A stretch of 64,000 nt of DNA from Chloroflexi bacterium TSY (GCA_019217005.1 JAHBNG010000050.1:30233-94232); one strand, 5' to 3'; shown: positions 53,849-63,916, counted from the first letter of the stretch. Numbers and translations are program-made. The notes: generated by a model not told the origin, from the sequence alone.

Positions 53849-55034
53849 CTAGCCAATCTTCACCAACCGCCCACCTTGCTGGGCCGACGCTTGAATGGCA
53901 TCCCACAACCGCGCCATCCGTAACCCAACCTCGGGCGGACATGGATTCTCTAAAAGACCATTCCGCTGAAGCTCTAAACGCTCACCCCAGACACCCGTCC
54001 GTAAGATAGCTTCTGTACAAAAAACCCGCAGATCTGAATGACAAGATTTGATCGTCTCCCCACAGCCACTGAGATTAACCAGTCTCAGTAGATCCAAATT
54101 TGGCGTTTTTGGCTATTTTCAGTCGAGATTGCAGGGATTTTGGAGTCATTTATTCAGATTTCGGTTACAGAAAACAACCTATTTCATATCTGAAAATCGC
54201 CCAAATCTAACGCAAAAACTAGATATCGACCGGCAAATTTGTATTTATGTCAACTGTTTAGCCAGAATTCTCTCTCAAAACCTGAAATTTGGATCTACTG
54301 AGTATCCCAGATTCTGTGAGTGCCATCACAGAACCAAGAATATCGACGAGTGTGCCGCGCGAATCAAAGCGCGCTGCAACCTCAACAAAATTTTCGCCCA
54401 CCAGATCTGTCACTGTGTTAAGTAAGTGAGCGCCTGTATCGAACAGAAAGCCACCTCCGGCAATCTCTGGCACCTGTCGCCAGGTGTTAGCAGTTGCTTG
54501 CTTCCAGCTTTGCCACACAACAGCATGAACGTTCAGCATCTCACCGAGTTCACCGGAACGTAGGAGCTTCACAGCTGTCCGAATTTGTGGTGATAGACTG
54601 CCATTAAACGAGACAACAAGCAGCCGCTTCGTTCGGTCACGCGTGGCAATCAATCGTTCTGCTTCGTCAGCATTGATCACCATTGGCTTCTCCAGCAACA
54701 CATCAACTCCTGCTTCCAGACATGCCGTTGCATGGGCATAATGGTAGACGTGAGGTGTGATAATAAATGCGGCATCCAGCTCGCTCCCATAGCGATTCAG
54801 CATTTGGTCTAAATCGGGTTCATTTGGAGGTGGCTGCAAACCAGCTTCGTCATATAGCTCACAAAACGCCTCATATGACTGGCCCGATGGCTCACAGACA
54901 ACATGAATGTGCGTTGTCTCTTGCTGCTGTAGAATCGCGCGCGTATGGTGCCGCGCCATACCTCCTGTGCCAACCAAGGCCATGTTGACAAGCTCTCCAT
55001 TCTGATTCATAGTTTTTGTTTCAAGATTCTGCAT
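53849..55034 (-). pseudogene. Gfo/Idh/MocA-family dehydrogenase, split by MITE B
   Basis: The NAD-binding N-terminal domain ([35 protein letters not shown]) and most of the C-terminal domain are present. At TESGI the frame runs into a family-B MITE (54086-54300) and resumes as [20 protein letters not shown] to a stop at 53849. Removing the MITE restores one frame of about 320 residues. The product would oxidise a sugar or polyol with NAD(P). As it stands the last 80 residues are lost. Confidence 0.88.
54086..54300. repeat. MITE family B, copy 2 (215 bp)
   Basis: The same 16-bp terminal repeats CAGTAGATCCAAATTT. The flanks AGTCT and AGTAT differ at one base of five. It disrupts the Gfo/Idh/MocA gene. 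Confidence 0.9.
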
Positions 55035-55503
55035 AATTGTCGTTCCTGATTTTGATCCGTTTGTCAGCGATTAAAGTTGCTCCGCTTGATGACTAGCAAA
55101 CGATAGTCAGTAAACTGCAATCGTTAGATTCTTCGTCCCGCTCGAGAATGACACAATTGCAGTCTACTGATTCTTCACACCGAAGTTATGATCTGCGCCA
55201 GAAATTCCCACCGTTTGAGCGAGTCATTCACAAAATAACGATCCACGAAGGGTACGAAAAAGCTCGAAATTCTGGCCTTTTCTTCGTGGATCATATAAAC
55301 TTTGGAAGCGCCCCGATATTCTCAAAACTTGCGTCAGCTGAATGCGGAACAGAAATTGCTGATTTCTTGTGATAATTTGTAGAATGGGAGACGGAATCGT
55401 AACATAGAATCTATTAGGCAAAGAAATGCTGAGTCAGCTATATCCCAGTTTTTTGTACAGCAGACCGCAATCATCATATCAGCCGATGTGACACTACACT
55501 TCT
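55035..55503. other. divergent intergenic region before maf
   Basis: No gene. An imperfect stem ATCCACGAAG...CTTCGTGGAT (about 55241-55291) is the only structure noted. Confidence 0.4.
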
Positions 55504-56175
55504 ATGGACAACTACACAATGATCCTTGCTTCTGGCAGCCCCCGTCGCCAACAATTCCTGACTGAATTAGGTCTCACTTTTGATATTCGCGTGGCAGACA
55601 TTGATGAAACACCTCATCCGGGTGAGGCCCCCATCCCGCTTGTTCGTCGCTTAGCCTCCACAAAAGCACAGGCCGTTGCAGACCAACTACAACCAGATGG
55701 CTATCGGTCTCTCATTATTGCAGCTGACACAATTGTGGCGTTGGATAATCAACTGCTTGGTAAACCGGCTGATGCAACTGAGGCAACTGTTATGTTGCAT
55801 CAGCTCCGCAATCGTATGCATCAAGTATACAGCGGTGTTAGTATCCTTTCACTTGGTGGAGATGGGATCGCGCAGACACAACGGACCATCGTCAACTCTA
55901 CCGACGTGATCATGCGTGACTATAGCGATGAAGAGGTTGCAGAATATGTCGCCAGCGGCGATCCGCTTGACAAAGCTGGTGCTTATGCAATCCAGCATCC
56001 TACCTTTGCCCCCGCAGCTGAATTAAGCGGTTGCTTTGCAAGTGTGATGGGGTTGCCTTTGGGAGATTTATGCAATTTGCTCAGTGAATTTGGTGTTTCG
56101 GTCAAAACCGATGTTACATCTGTTTGCGGCCGACGTACTCAGGCCGTATGTTGTCAAGCCATATCGATTTCGTAA
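55504..56175 (+). CDS. maf: Maf-family nucleotide pyrophosphatase
   Basis: A 223-residue Maf protein, which hydrolyses non-canonical or pyrimidine NTPs. Hallmarks are LASGSPRRQQFLTELGL at the N terminus, the metal/substrate region IIAADTIVALDNQLLGKPAD, the YSGVSI block and GDPLDKAGAYAIQ. The C-terminal 25 residues after LCNLLSEFGV (including CGRRTQAVCCQAISIS) go beyond the usual end. No strong ribosome-binding site was seen before the ATG. Confidence 0.92.
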   Translation: MDNYTMILASGSPRRQQFLTELGLTFDIRVADIDETPHPGEAPIPLVRRLASTKAQAVADQLQPDGYRSLIIAADTIVALDNQLLGKPADATEATVMLHQLRNRMHQVYSGVSILSLGGDGIAQTQRTIVNSTDVIMRDYSDEEVAEYVASGDPLDKAGAYAIQHPTFAPAAELSGCFASVMGLPLGDLCNLLSEFGVSVKTDVTSVCGRRTQAVCCQAISIS

Positions 56176-56576
56176 AGTCTCACCATTCAGGCCAATCCAA
56201 TTTTTAAATGTTCCACGGTCTGCTGCGTTGAATGTCCAACCACCGACGAAGATCGCTAAACGAACAAAGAGCTCACTTTTCCCTTCTGTCATTAATAAGT
56301 CTATTCACTATCTCTAAGGTTTCGTTTACCCTCTCAAGTCTACCTGATTAATGTGTAAACGGTCAATCAGTTTGTCTGCGACCTCACTTTAAAGTGAACG
56401 ATGACTACCAACTTTTTTAGTATTATCCCTCAAAGGATTCCTTTTTTGACATGCTCCTACCCCCCTACTATAATTTTATAGTTTGGCTAGCCGCAGGCAA
56501 AGGAATTGAATCGTCATTCCAAAGCGATGAAAATTAAGTGAATGATCAACAATTTTCCCATTAGAGTAATAACTTC
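56176..56576. other. maf-secD intergenic region
   Basis: No gene; contains the consensus secD promoter and about 100 bases of leader. Confidence 0.55.
56446..56474 (+). promoter_or_regulatory. consensus promoter of secD
   Basis: Perfect TTGACA (56446-56451), 17-base spacer, perfect TATAAT (56469-56474). The transcript would have a leader of about 95 bases before secD. Confidence 0.85.
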
Positions 56577-57983
56577 ATGCGCAACAATCCCATTTATCTT
56601 ATCTTAATTGTCATTTTGGTCGCCGTCACTGTCTTCATTGTGTGGCCACTAGACCACCCTGCATGGCTCGAACGCTTTGTGGCTTGGGGCGAGTTGGAGA
56701 CCCGTGACCTACGGAACTTTAAGCTGGGGCTGGATTTGCAGGGTGGTACCCAGGTCCTGTTAGAAACGGATCTAGCGGAGGACCAAACCATTGACACTGG
56801 AACGATGACAGCAGCCCGAACAGTCGTGGAGCAGCGCGTCAATGGTTTGGGAGTGGCCGAAGCGATTGTGCAACAACAAGGAGAGAATCGTCTGATTGTG
56901 GAATTACCAGGCGTAGATAATCCCGATCAGGCAGTCGAAACGATTCGCTCCACGGGGCAGATGGAGTTTGTGGATCCCCAAGGTGTTACATTGGCCCAAA
57001 ATATGGTCATAAACACGACCAATCGCCCCACGGCGGCTCAAGATTTACAGGCAGCGATTAATGACGGAACCGCTCTCGATCTGAATTTAATCCCGATTCA
57101 GCCAGAGACCGTCTTTGAAACAGTCATGACTGGTGACATACTACGCAACGCTCAAGTAGGAAGGGATAACCTTGGACAACCCGAAATCCAGTTTGTCTTG
57201 ACTAACGAAGGAAGCCAACAATTCTTCCAATATACAAGTGCTCATGTTGGTCAACAACTGCCGATTGTGCTAGATGGACGTGTCTTATCAGCCCCATCTA
57301 TCCGCCAGGCCATTAGTGACCAAGGTGTCATCAGTGGACAATTTACAACGGCCGAAGCCGAATCGTTAGCCATCCAGATGCGCTACGGCGCGCTCCCTGT
57401 GCCGCTGAAGGTTGTAGATGTGCGTACGATTGGTGCGAGCCTGGGTCAGGATTCGGTGGACCGCAGCTTACGTGCCGGCATCATTGGCATGATTGGCGTG
57501 CTCATATTTATGATGCTGATCTATCGAATACCGGGTGTGGTAGCGAGTGGTGCGTTGATTCTCTATATTTTGATGAACTTAACCGTCTATAAATTGATTC
57601 CTGTCACGTTGACGTTGGCAGGCATAGCCGGCTTTATCCTATCTATTGGTATGGCGGTCGATGCGAATATTTTGATCTTTGAACGCATGAAAGAGGGGTT
57701 ACGGGAGGGGCGTTCTCTACGGTTAGCGGTTGAGGCAGGTTTTAGCCGCGCCTGGCCTGCCATTCGAGACGGCAATATCTCGACGCTAATCAGCTGTGTG
57801 GTGCTTTGGGCTTTTGGCAACAGTTTTGGTGCCAGCATCGTAAAGGGATTTGCCATCACGCTCGGTATTGGTGTCGTTCTCTCTATGTTCACAGCAGTCT
57901 TCGTGACGCGTATACTGGTGCGCACCTTCCTCTCTCCAAGTCGTAATCAAGCTGAGATATCCCGCGGGCTCATTGGATATTAA
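56577..57983 (+). CDS. secD: protein translocase subunit SecD
   Basis: A 468-residue SecD, which with SecF uses the proton gradient to pull exported proteins through SecYEG. An N-terminal TM is followed by [16 protein letters not shown], the P1 periplasmic domain with [20 protein letters not shown] and [28 protein letters not shown]. The C-terminal five-TM unit includes [23 protein letters not shown]. Complete. secF follows after an enlarged gap containing a MITE. Confidence 0.97.
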   Translation: MRNNPIYLILIVILVAVTVFIVWPLDHPAWLERFVAWGELETRDLRNFKLGLDLQGGTQVLLETDLAEDQTIDTGTMTAARTVVEQRVNGLGVAEAIVQQQGENRLIVELPGVDNPDQAVETIRSTGQMEFVDPQGVTLAQNMVINTTNRPTAAQDLQAAINDGTALDLNLIPIQPETVFETVMTGDILRNAQVGRDNLGQPEIQFVLTNEGSQQFFQYTSAHVGQQLPIVLDGRVLSAPSIRQAISDQGVISGQFTTAEAESLAIQMRYGALPVPLKVVDVRTIGASLGQDSVDRSLRAGIIGMIGVLIFMMLIYRIPGVVASGALILYILMNLTVYKLIPVTLTLAGIAGFILSIGMAVDANILIFERMKEGLREGRSLRLAVEAGFSRAWPAIRDGNISTLISCVVLWAFGNSFGASIVKGFAITLGIGVVLSMFTAVFVTRILVRTFLSPSRNQAEISRGLIGY

Positions 57984-58477
57984 CGAATGAGAATTGAATA
58001 GCTTATACACCGTGTGGGAGATTAGAGGATGAGAGATTAGAGATTACACGAGCCGAATCTCCCATTCTCAGTCGCTTCAAAATGTGTCTATTTACCGCGG
58101 AGTCGCCATGCATGGGGTAGCATTCTCGAATGCGACTAGAACTGGCCCGAGAGAACGCCTCGTCCACCGGAATTTGTAGAGACGGAATCTCTGATTCTCC
58201 CAATGCCCAAGTTATTTACGGATCGTTCCTAATTCGTTTTCTAGTCTCAGTAGATCCAAATTTGGCGTTTTTGGCGATTTTCAGTCGAGATTGCAGGGAT
58301 TTTGGAGTCATTTATTCAGATTTCGGTTACAGAAAACAACCTATTTCATATCTGAAAATCGCCCAAATCTAACGCAAAAACTAGATATCGACCGGCAAAT
58401 TTGTATTTATGTCAACTGTTTAGCCAGAATTCTCTCTCAAAACCTGAAATTTGGATCTACTGAGTCTGAGGAATTCT
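57984..58477. other. secD-secF spacer expanded by repeats
   Basis: About 490 bases where the pair is normally adjacent. Holds a segment GAGTCGCCATGCATGG...GCATTCTC related to 19621-19680, and a family-B MITE ending 15 bases before the secF ATG. Confidence 0.6.
58248..58462. repeat. MITE family B, copy 3 (215 bp)
   Basis: 16-bp terminal repeats CAGTAGATCCAAATTT and a perfect 5-bp duplication AGTCT (58243-58247 and 58463-58467). Confidence 0.92.
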
Positions 58478-59428
58478 ATGTTCAATTTTGTCGAGAGACG
58501 TCCAATTTGGTTTATCATTTCTATCATTGCTATTTTGCCAGGCATTGTCTTTATGATTGTCAATTTGGCAACAGTAGGTTCTCTGTTGCCATTGGGAATC
58601 GATTACACAGGTGGTACGCTGTGGGAAATACGCTTTGACGAAGCGATTACCCCTGGAGAAGTACGTCAAGTATTTGTTGATGCTGATTATAAGGATACAA
58701 CAGTCTTTACTGTTGAGGATGATCGAACCGTCCAGGTGAAGCTCAAAACGATCGACATTCCCCAGAAAGAAGCTTTGGAGGGACGTCTCGAAGAGGGAAT
58801 TGGATCTTATGAGGAGCTATCATTTCGCAGCATTGGTCCTGCGATCGGATCAGAAGTTAGCCAGGCAGCGTTTATTGCTGTTGTTGTTGCTTCTCTTTTA
58901 ATTCTTCTATATATTGCATTTGTGTTCCGCTCCGTGCCCAATCCATTGCGATATGGGGCGTGCGCGGTCGTTGCATTGGTTCATGATGTCTTGATCATGC
59001 TCTCGTTTGCCTGCATTATGAACTGGATTGCGGGCTGGGAAATTGATGCTCTCTTCCTGACAGCAACGTTGACCGTGATTGGCTTTAGCGTGAACGATAC
59101 GATTGTTGTTTTTGACCGCATACGGGAAAACTTAAAACGCCATCGTTCCGAGGGCTTTGCCAATGTTGCTAATCGTAGTCTAATCGAGACAGCGCAACGC
59201 TCTGTAGCGACTCAGGTTACGGCCCTGTTTGTGCTCGTTGCCATCTTAGTCTTGGGTGGGGCAACATTGCAGAAATTTATGGCAGTATTGATTGTCGGTC
59301 TAGTTTCGGGTACTTATAGTTCAATGTTCAACGCAACGCCACTCTTGGTGGCATGGGAAGAGCGATCTCTATTGCCAAAGAAGCGATCAGTCGTGGGTCT
59401 CTCTGGTGAACGAGCAGCAACGGCTTAG
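58478..59428 (+). CDS. secF: protein translocase subunit SecF
   Basis: A 316-residue SecF. The ATG at 58478 has GAGGAA 5 bases upstream, just outside the MITE; a longer frame would begin inside the repeat. Motifs are [17 protein letters not shown] near the N terminus, [15 protein letters not shown] and the TM-domain [21 protein letters not shown]. The TAG stop is part of the TTAG target duplication of a family-A MITE. Confidence 0.96.
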   Translation: MFNFVERRPIWFIISIIAILPGIVFMIVNLATVGSLLPLGIDYTGGTLWEIRFDEAITPGEVRQVFVDADYKDTTVFTVEDDRTVQVKLKTIDIPQKEALEGRLEEGIGSYEELSFRSIGPAIGSEVSQAAFIAVVVASLLILLYIAFVFRSVPNPLRYGACAVVALVHDVLIMLSFACIMNWIAGWEIDALFLTATLTVIGFSVNDTIVVFDRIRENLKRHRSEGFANVANRSLIETAQRSVATQVTALFVLVAILVLGGATLQKFMAVLIVGLVSGTYSSMFNATPLLVAWEERSLLPKKRSVVGLSGERAATA

Positions 59429-59512
59429 TGCTTATCCAAAAAGTTCTGTGACGATGTATTCTCGCTCGAGAAATCGGTCGAACTCACAATCACTTTTCGG
59501 ATAGGTTCTTAG
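59425..59512. repeat. MITE family A, copy 5 (reverse orientation)
   Basis: TTAG at both ends (59425-59428 and 59509-59512), arms TGCTTATCCAAAAAGTTCTG and CACTTTTCGGATAGGTTC. Inserted exactly at the secF stop codon. Confidence 0.9.
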
Positions 59513-59609
59513 GCGATTCCCTAAAATTAATGATCCACAGATGGACAAGATTTATGGGAATATACTGCGGTTGTGATGAAAACGGAAATAGTGACATTTG
59601 TCACAGTAA

Positions 59610-60407
59610 TCAATCGTCCAAAGTGGAAGAATCAAATAAAGCAGGTCGATAGTGGCGCAATAACTCGACATAAGCATGAACAACGGAGGGTTGCATATCA
59701 AGAAGCCGAGGAATGCGGTCAATGGTAATGTTGGATTTGATGAGCTCTTTGACGCGCTCATAATCGCGTAAATAGTGTCCAACGCTACTTTGAGCATGGC
59801 TAGAAATGCGAGCAATCTCGACCTCATCAAGACCTTGTTCATAGAGAGCAATGATTTGTGCTTTATGGGTAGGTCTCATGCCTTGGTCAAAAAAATAGCC
59901 TTTAGTAGGCAGAGATTTGCCAGTCTTCTGTCGTGCCTCTTTGAGTAAGTTGGAGACGGAAGCCGGAGTCATACCAAGTAAAGAAGCGAGATCGGCAAGA
60001 GTCAAGAGCACAGGCCCCTGAGGATGTTGCTGACCATGCTCAATCAAACGGACGGTGCGTTGAATGAGTAGCTGGCGTCGTTTCTCTTTGGTGTCGGGCT
60101 GAGTAGTCATCCAGTCAAAATCCTCTGGGGTTAGAAGAGGCCAGGGAATGGTAACGGAAGTAAATTCACAGGCTTGTTGGCCAGGTCGAGCTTTGTGATT
60201 ATCCGCCTTGGTGCCTGTGAAAAGAATCCAGCCAGGACGCAAGTGTTCTTGAACTGGGTAGAACTCATCGACTAGCTGTTGGATATCTTGAGCAAGTAGG
60301 TTGAGCATCCGACGAGATTTGAGAAAGCCATAGTTGGTCTCCATCTCATGGATAAAGGCAGCTTGAAAGGTGCGTTTTTGGGTACCGACGTAAGGATTTC
60401 GAGTCAT
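59610..60407 (-). CDS. DUF1670-type HTH protein (second gene of the pair)
   Basis: A 265-residue protein of unknown function. The N-terminal part (FIHEMETNYGFLKSRRMLNLLAQDIQQLVDEFYP) is helical. The middle has an HTH (LTLADLASLLGMTPASVSNLLKEARQKTG), and the C-terminal part shows two further HTH-like units (THKAQIIALYEQGLDEVEIARISSHAQSSV; then TIDRIPRLLDM). The layout matches DUF1670 proteins. Its ATG overlaps the stop of the preceding DUF1670 gene in ATGA. The complete frame suggests DNA binding, perhaps to the element ends. Confidence 0.7.
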   Translation of the reverse strand: MTRNPYVGTQKRTFQAAFIHEMETNYGFLKSRRMLNLLAQDIQQLVDEFYPVQEHLRPGWILFTGTKADNHKARPGQQACEFTSVTIPWPLLTPEDFDWMTTQPDTKEKRRQLLIQRTVRLIEHGQQHPQGPVLLTLADLASLLGMTPASVSNLLKEARQKTGKSLPTKGYFFDQGMRPTHKAQIIALYEQGLDEVEIARISSHAQSSVGHYLRDYERVKELIKSNITIDRIPRLLDMQPSVVHAYVELLRHYRPALFDSSTLDD

Positions 60408-60512
60408 ATCGGCCTCTTTTTTTGGGTTGTTTCTCTAGCAGCAACGCCCTGAAGACGCTCAAGTTGTTCATCTAAGCGTTCTTGGCAGACTAGTACAAAG
60501 AGGCATAAATGA

Positions 60513-61247
60513 TTACGCAGATAGAGCCTTGCCCTTGTAGGTCCACTGGAAAGGTTTAGCCATAGTTTGGTTGTAGTAGTCAATGAAAGCGAAAACTTTG
60601 TTGCGTAAGTCATCAAGAGAAAGAAAAGAACCTTTGCGCAATAGTTTACGGACCAAAATGCTAATCCAGATTTCAATCTGATTCATCCAGGAAGCATGTT
60701 TAGGCGTATAGTAGAAGACAATGCGATGTTCTTGATGGGACAAGAATTCGGCACGAGTCTTCATGGATTCGAGGATGCCAGATTTGCCTTTTACACCAAG
60801 ATCACAGGTGATGTCCGACTCAGCGGCCACGTAGCGAACAAGAGATTCGGAGCAATGGATGTTGAGATTATCAACCACGATATGCCAACGTTTGATGTGA
60901 GGGTGTGCCTCAACCATCTGGCGAATATGTGCAACATAATCGTGCTCGGTGCGGGTGGGTTCAGCAGTGACCCAGAGAATGCCACCCAAGGCAACATTGA
61001 ATGTCAGGATGAAGGCTAAGGTGCCATGACGGATATACTCATGCTCAATGAGACGGTCTTTGCCAGGGACAGTTGGACGATCGGGATATTTCCTTTCGAG
61101 GGCTTGAACCCCTGTCTTTTCATCGTTGGAAACAACGAGTTCACCCTTCTTCGCCAGTTCAGAAGCACGGGCATAGAGGTCATTGATGGTTTGGCTCTTC
61201 ACCTCAAAGAGTTCATCCTTGGGCGTGTTTTGCCAGTAGCGACTCAT
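60513..61247 (-). CDS. IS630 transposase, catalytic (3') frame
   Basis: A 244-residue frame with the DDE core: [15 protein letters not shown] (first Asp), [16 protein letters not shown] (second Asp) and [19 protein letters not shown] (Glu), all typical of IS630/Tc1. It starts 35 bases upstream of the stop of the HTH frame. The two join as [15 protein letters not shown] if one A of the AAAAA at 61268-61272 is skipped, so expression needs +1 frameshifting or there is a homopolymer error. Confidence 0.88.
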   Translation of the reverse strand: MSRYWQNTPKDELFEVKSQTINDLYARASELAKKGELVVSNDEKTGVQALERKYPDRPTVPGKDRLIEHEYIRHGTLAFILTFNVALGGILWVTAEPTRTEHDYVAHIRQMVEAHPHIKRWHIVVDNLNIHCSESLVRYVAAESDITCDLGVKGKSGILESMKTRAEFLSHQEHRIVFYYTPKHASWMNQIEIWISILVRKLLRKGSFLSLDDLRNKVFAFIDYYNQTMAKPFQWTYKGKALSA

Positions 61248-61725
61248 ATGGGGCCGAATTGATGCATCTTTTTAAAAGCCTCGCCGCATGTCTGGGTGAG
61301 ATACTTTCTACTATATTTCGCTTGACCAGTTCGTCGGCGATTTCTCGCCCTGTCCATTCGCTGATGGGACGCCCGCACTTCTCTGGCGATTCACAGGCCA
61401 AGGCTTCCAGTTGGCATCTTTGGTCTGCCGTGATTACGGACGGTGCCCCAGGACGTGGCAGGTCTTCCAACCTCTCTTGCGCTGTGAGTTCTTCCAGCGG
61501 TATCGCTTCTAGAGCTAGCCATCTCTTTTTCCAGTTGAAGACCGTTTTGCGAGACACGCCCACTTCTAGGCTAATTGTCCCAGAATCTTTACCCGCAGCT
61601 GCGTACAAAATTATCTGCGCTCGCTTGACCATCTGTTGGCCCGTTGTGTGCCCCTTGACTAACTGCTCTAGACCTTCTTTCGCTTTTGGGCTTAGTTCGA
61701 TTTTTTCGGCTTCTGGACCTGGCAT
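61213..61725 (-). CDS. IS630 transposase, HTH (5') frame
   Basis: A 170-residue frame with the N-terminal HTH region: [63 protein letters not shown] and [11 protein letters not shown]. The last 18 residues are out of frame with the family. GGAGAAAAAG precedes the ATG. Confidence 0.85.
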   Translation of the reverse strand: MPGPEAEKIELSPKAKEGLEQLVKGHTTGQQMVKRAQIILYAAAGKDSGTISLEVGVSRKTVFNWKKRWLALEAIPLEELTAQERLEDLPRPGAPSVITADQRCQLEALACESPEKCGRPISEWTGREIADELVKRNIVESISPRHAARLLKRCINSAPYESLLAKHAQG

Positions 61726-62770
61726 CTCTTTTTCTCCTTCTTTGGGATATTATCGATGCCTCCAGTTTACATAACTCCTGCAATTATCTATGTAATCATT
61801 TATGCCTTTCTGTACTAGGTCATCACACTCATGATAAATGGTTAAATATTCCTGGACGAGAGGCAGACCAGACTGGGTAAGATGGGCGATCTGGGTTTGA
61901 CTCAGACCCTCTCGCTCAAGGGCAACGATGCGAACAAAGGTTTGAACATACCGCCTGATACTTTTTACATTATGATGCGTCGAGCGCACCAGTTGGTCAT
62001 AGGTCTCACCCCGAAGCCAACGGCTAACGATCTGGCCCTTGTGGGTTTGACCACGACCGATGCTTAAGACATTTCCTCGCAGAGGAAGCCAACCGCTTGA
62101 AGGGCTTCACAGTCTCGCTTGATTGTGCGTACGCTTACTTCCAGCGCTTGGGCCAGGTCTTCTTGAGTCGCTAACCCTCCTTGTGCCACGGCTTCATCCA
62201 ATAGCCTTTGGATTCGCACTCGCCGTAGACCCTGGCTTAGTATTTCCGTATCGCTTTCTCCTGCATCCAGCGTCCAACTGATTTGTTTCGTCGCTGTTTC
62301 GCTCAAACTTTGACCATGAGACGCTTCTCGGCTGGCCAACAACACTTGCCGTTTCCCGGCTTCTTGTTTGGGCTCACTGCTTAAGCACTCTTCCGCCTCT
62401 TCCAGGACTGCTTGGGCAACCCGTGGTGCTAGGTCAAATTCGCTTTGCAGTGTATAGAGCAATTGCGCTCGTCTTGTTTTCGCGGCTGCCCTTTGCTCTT
62501 GTCCGTTTTTTATCACTTGTCATCTCCTTTTAGACTGGTTCAGTACTCTCTTTAGTCTATAACAGGGTGACAAATGTCACTATCCGTAGTTTTCGAAAGC
62601 TCTACCAGAGAGAACAAACTATAGTTTTCATACAGAGCACAGCATAGCATAGAAAGGGAAACATCCAGTCAATCCCGCTCATCTATGGATGGCGAAATGC
62701 CCATTGCATGATCGTTAAAAATTGGATCGCCATAAGGGATGAAATCAAGGATTGACGGAACGGTCATCGC

Positions 62771-63784
62771 ATGAATAATATCCCGCAAACTATGTCAGTG
62801 CTATCTCTGACTGATGATGGTCCACTGATTGAAACTCACTATCAAACACCAATCGCGCAATCAGGAGATGCACTCATACGCGTTCATCTAGCCGGTATTT
62901 GTTCGACAGATCTACAATTAGTGGCTGGATACAAGGATGGTTATCGCGGGGTTCTTGGTCATGAGTTTGTGGGCACAGTGTTGAACGCGCCAGAAAACGA
63001 TCAAATGGTCGGTCAACGCGTGGTTGGAGAACTAAACATCGGCTGCGGAAAGTGCAGTTTATGCCAACGGGGTCTGGGTAAGCATTGTCGTCAGCGAGAG
63101 AGTTTAGGCATCATTGGACGTGATGGAGCATTTGCTGAGTATTTGACATTACCGATATCCAATTTGCATCCTGTCCCTGATGAATTACCAGACCACGTTG
63201 CAGTCTTCACAGAACCATTAGCCGCAGCACTAGAGGTCTTGGAGCAGGTTCACGTAACGCCCCAGAGTAAGGTTTACCTAATCGGCGACGGACGTCTGGG
63301 ACTGATGATCGCACAAGTACTCGCCACGACCACATGTGATCTAACTGTAATCGGACGCAATCCATCCAAATTAGCGATTCTCGAACAACAGGGTATTTAC
63401 ACGATACGAACGCACGATCGCTTGCTCAAGCAACTTGCTTCTGATCCAGCAGATATCGTTGTTGAAGCGACAGGTTCAGATGGCGGATTCGAACATGCGC
63501 GAGAGCTTGTTCGCCCCATGGGCACAATCGTCCTCAAAAGCACCTTTGCTGGCGGACTCGCAAACTTCGATATCAGTTCGCTAGTCGTCGACGAAGTAAC
63601 GTTAGTGGGTAGTCGCTGTGGACCATTTGCTCCTGCATTACGTCTGCTTCGACAGGGTAGCATCGAAACAGACGCACTGATCCATGCCCGTTATCCGTTG
63701 CACGAAGGATTAGCTGCATTGAAAAAAGCTGGGGAAAAAGGTGTGGTCAAAGTCTTGCTAGAAATCGGGAAAGGCAATGAATAA
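62771..63784 (+). CDS. zinc-dependent alcohol dehydrogenase (MDR family)
   Basis: A 337-residue medium-chain dehydrogenase. Catalytic zinc ligands are Cys in AGICSTDLQLV and His-Glu in GVLGHEFVGTV. The structural zinc cluster is CGKCSLCQRGLGKHC. The Rossmann motif is YLIGDGRLGLMIAQVLA. The C terminus is the usual KAGEKGVVKVLLEIG. The sequence resembles sorbitol/threonine dehydrogenase-like members. The substrate is not determinable. It stands alone to the right of the nested transposons. Confidence 0.92.
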   Translation: MNNIPQTMSVLSLTDDGPLIETHYQTPIAQSGDALIRVHLAGICSTDLQLVAGYKDGYRGVLGHEFVGTVLNAPENDQMVGQRVVGELNIGCGKCSLCQRGLGKHCRQRESLGIIGRDGAFAEYLTLPISNLHPVPDELPDHVAVFTEPLAAALEVLEQVHVTPQSKVYLIGDGRLGLMIAQVLATTTCDLTVIGRNPSKLAILEQQGIYTIRTHDRLLKQLASDPADIVVEATGSDGGFEHARELVRPMGTIVLKSTFAGGLANFDISSLVVDEVTLVGSRCGPFAPALRLLRQGSIETDALIHARYPLHEGLAALKKAGEKGVVKVLLEIGKGNE

Positions 63785-63810
63785 TTGATGGTGGATAAAC
63801 AAACTCTACT

Positions 63811-63916
63811 GAGGCTTTTCCAACAATTCAAATCCCTAATTTGATCTGGAAAAGCTCAGGCCATTCCAGAGAGGTCGACTCGGCAAATTAGGGATTCATT
63901 TTTCTGGAATGGCCTG
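63811..63916. repeat. MITE family F, copy 2
   Basis: GGCTTTTCCAACAATT..., then AGGCCATTCCAGAGAGGTCG and the closing TCTGGAATGGCCT; the last 60 bases align with 50089-50150. An extra small stem GAGGCTTTTCCA/TGGAAAAGCTC precedes it. Confidence 0.7.

Larger units (their letters stand above)
60493..61815 (-). mobile_element. IS630-family insertion sequence, 1323 bp
   Basis: Terminal repeats GTACAAAGAGGCATAAATG... (left) and, as complement, GTACAGAAAGGCATAAATG... (right), flanked by TA on both sides (60491-60492 and 61816-61817) as expected for IS630. It interrupts the DUF1670 gene. Confidence 0.9.
60404..62516 (-). pseudogene. DUF1670 protein gene, interrupted by IS630
   Basis: The first part (62516-62064) gives LLYTLQSEFDLAPRVAQAVLEEAEE and VRIQRLLDEAVAQGGLATQEDLAQALEVSVRTIKRD, typical DUF1670. 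A one-base shift near 62070 leads to LRGNVLSIGRGQTHKGQIVS and VKSIRRYVQTFVRIVALEREGLSQTQIAHL, which stops at the IS630 insertion (61816). After the IS the frame resumes as VCQERLDEQLERLQGVAARE and ends at 60404. The intact protein would be about 240-250 residues with several HTH units. Confidence 0.8.
59584..62586 (-). mobile_element. candidate DUF1670 transposable element
   Basis: Ends GGAAATAGTGACATTTGTCAC (left) and, as complement, GGATAGTGACATTTGTCAC (right) form an inverted repeat that contains the palindrome GTGACAAATGTCAC. Inside are only two overlapping DUF1670-type genes plus a later IS630 insertion. It sits inside a MITE-D copy. No conventional transposase belongs to it. Confidence 0.55.
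59563..62642. repeat. MITE family D, copy 2, split by the DUF1670 element
   Basis: The left part TACTGCGGTTGTGATGAAAA (59563-59583) and right part (62587-62642, ending ACTATAGTTTTCATACAGAG) align with the two halves of copy 1 at 43503-43583. Confidence 0.7.
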
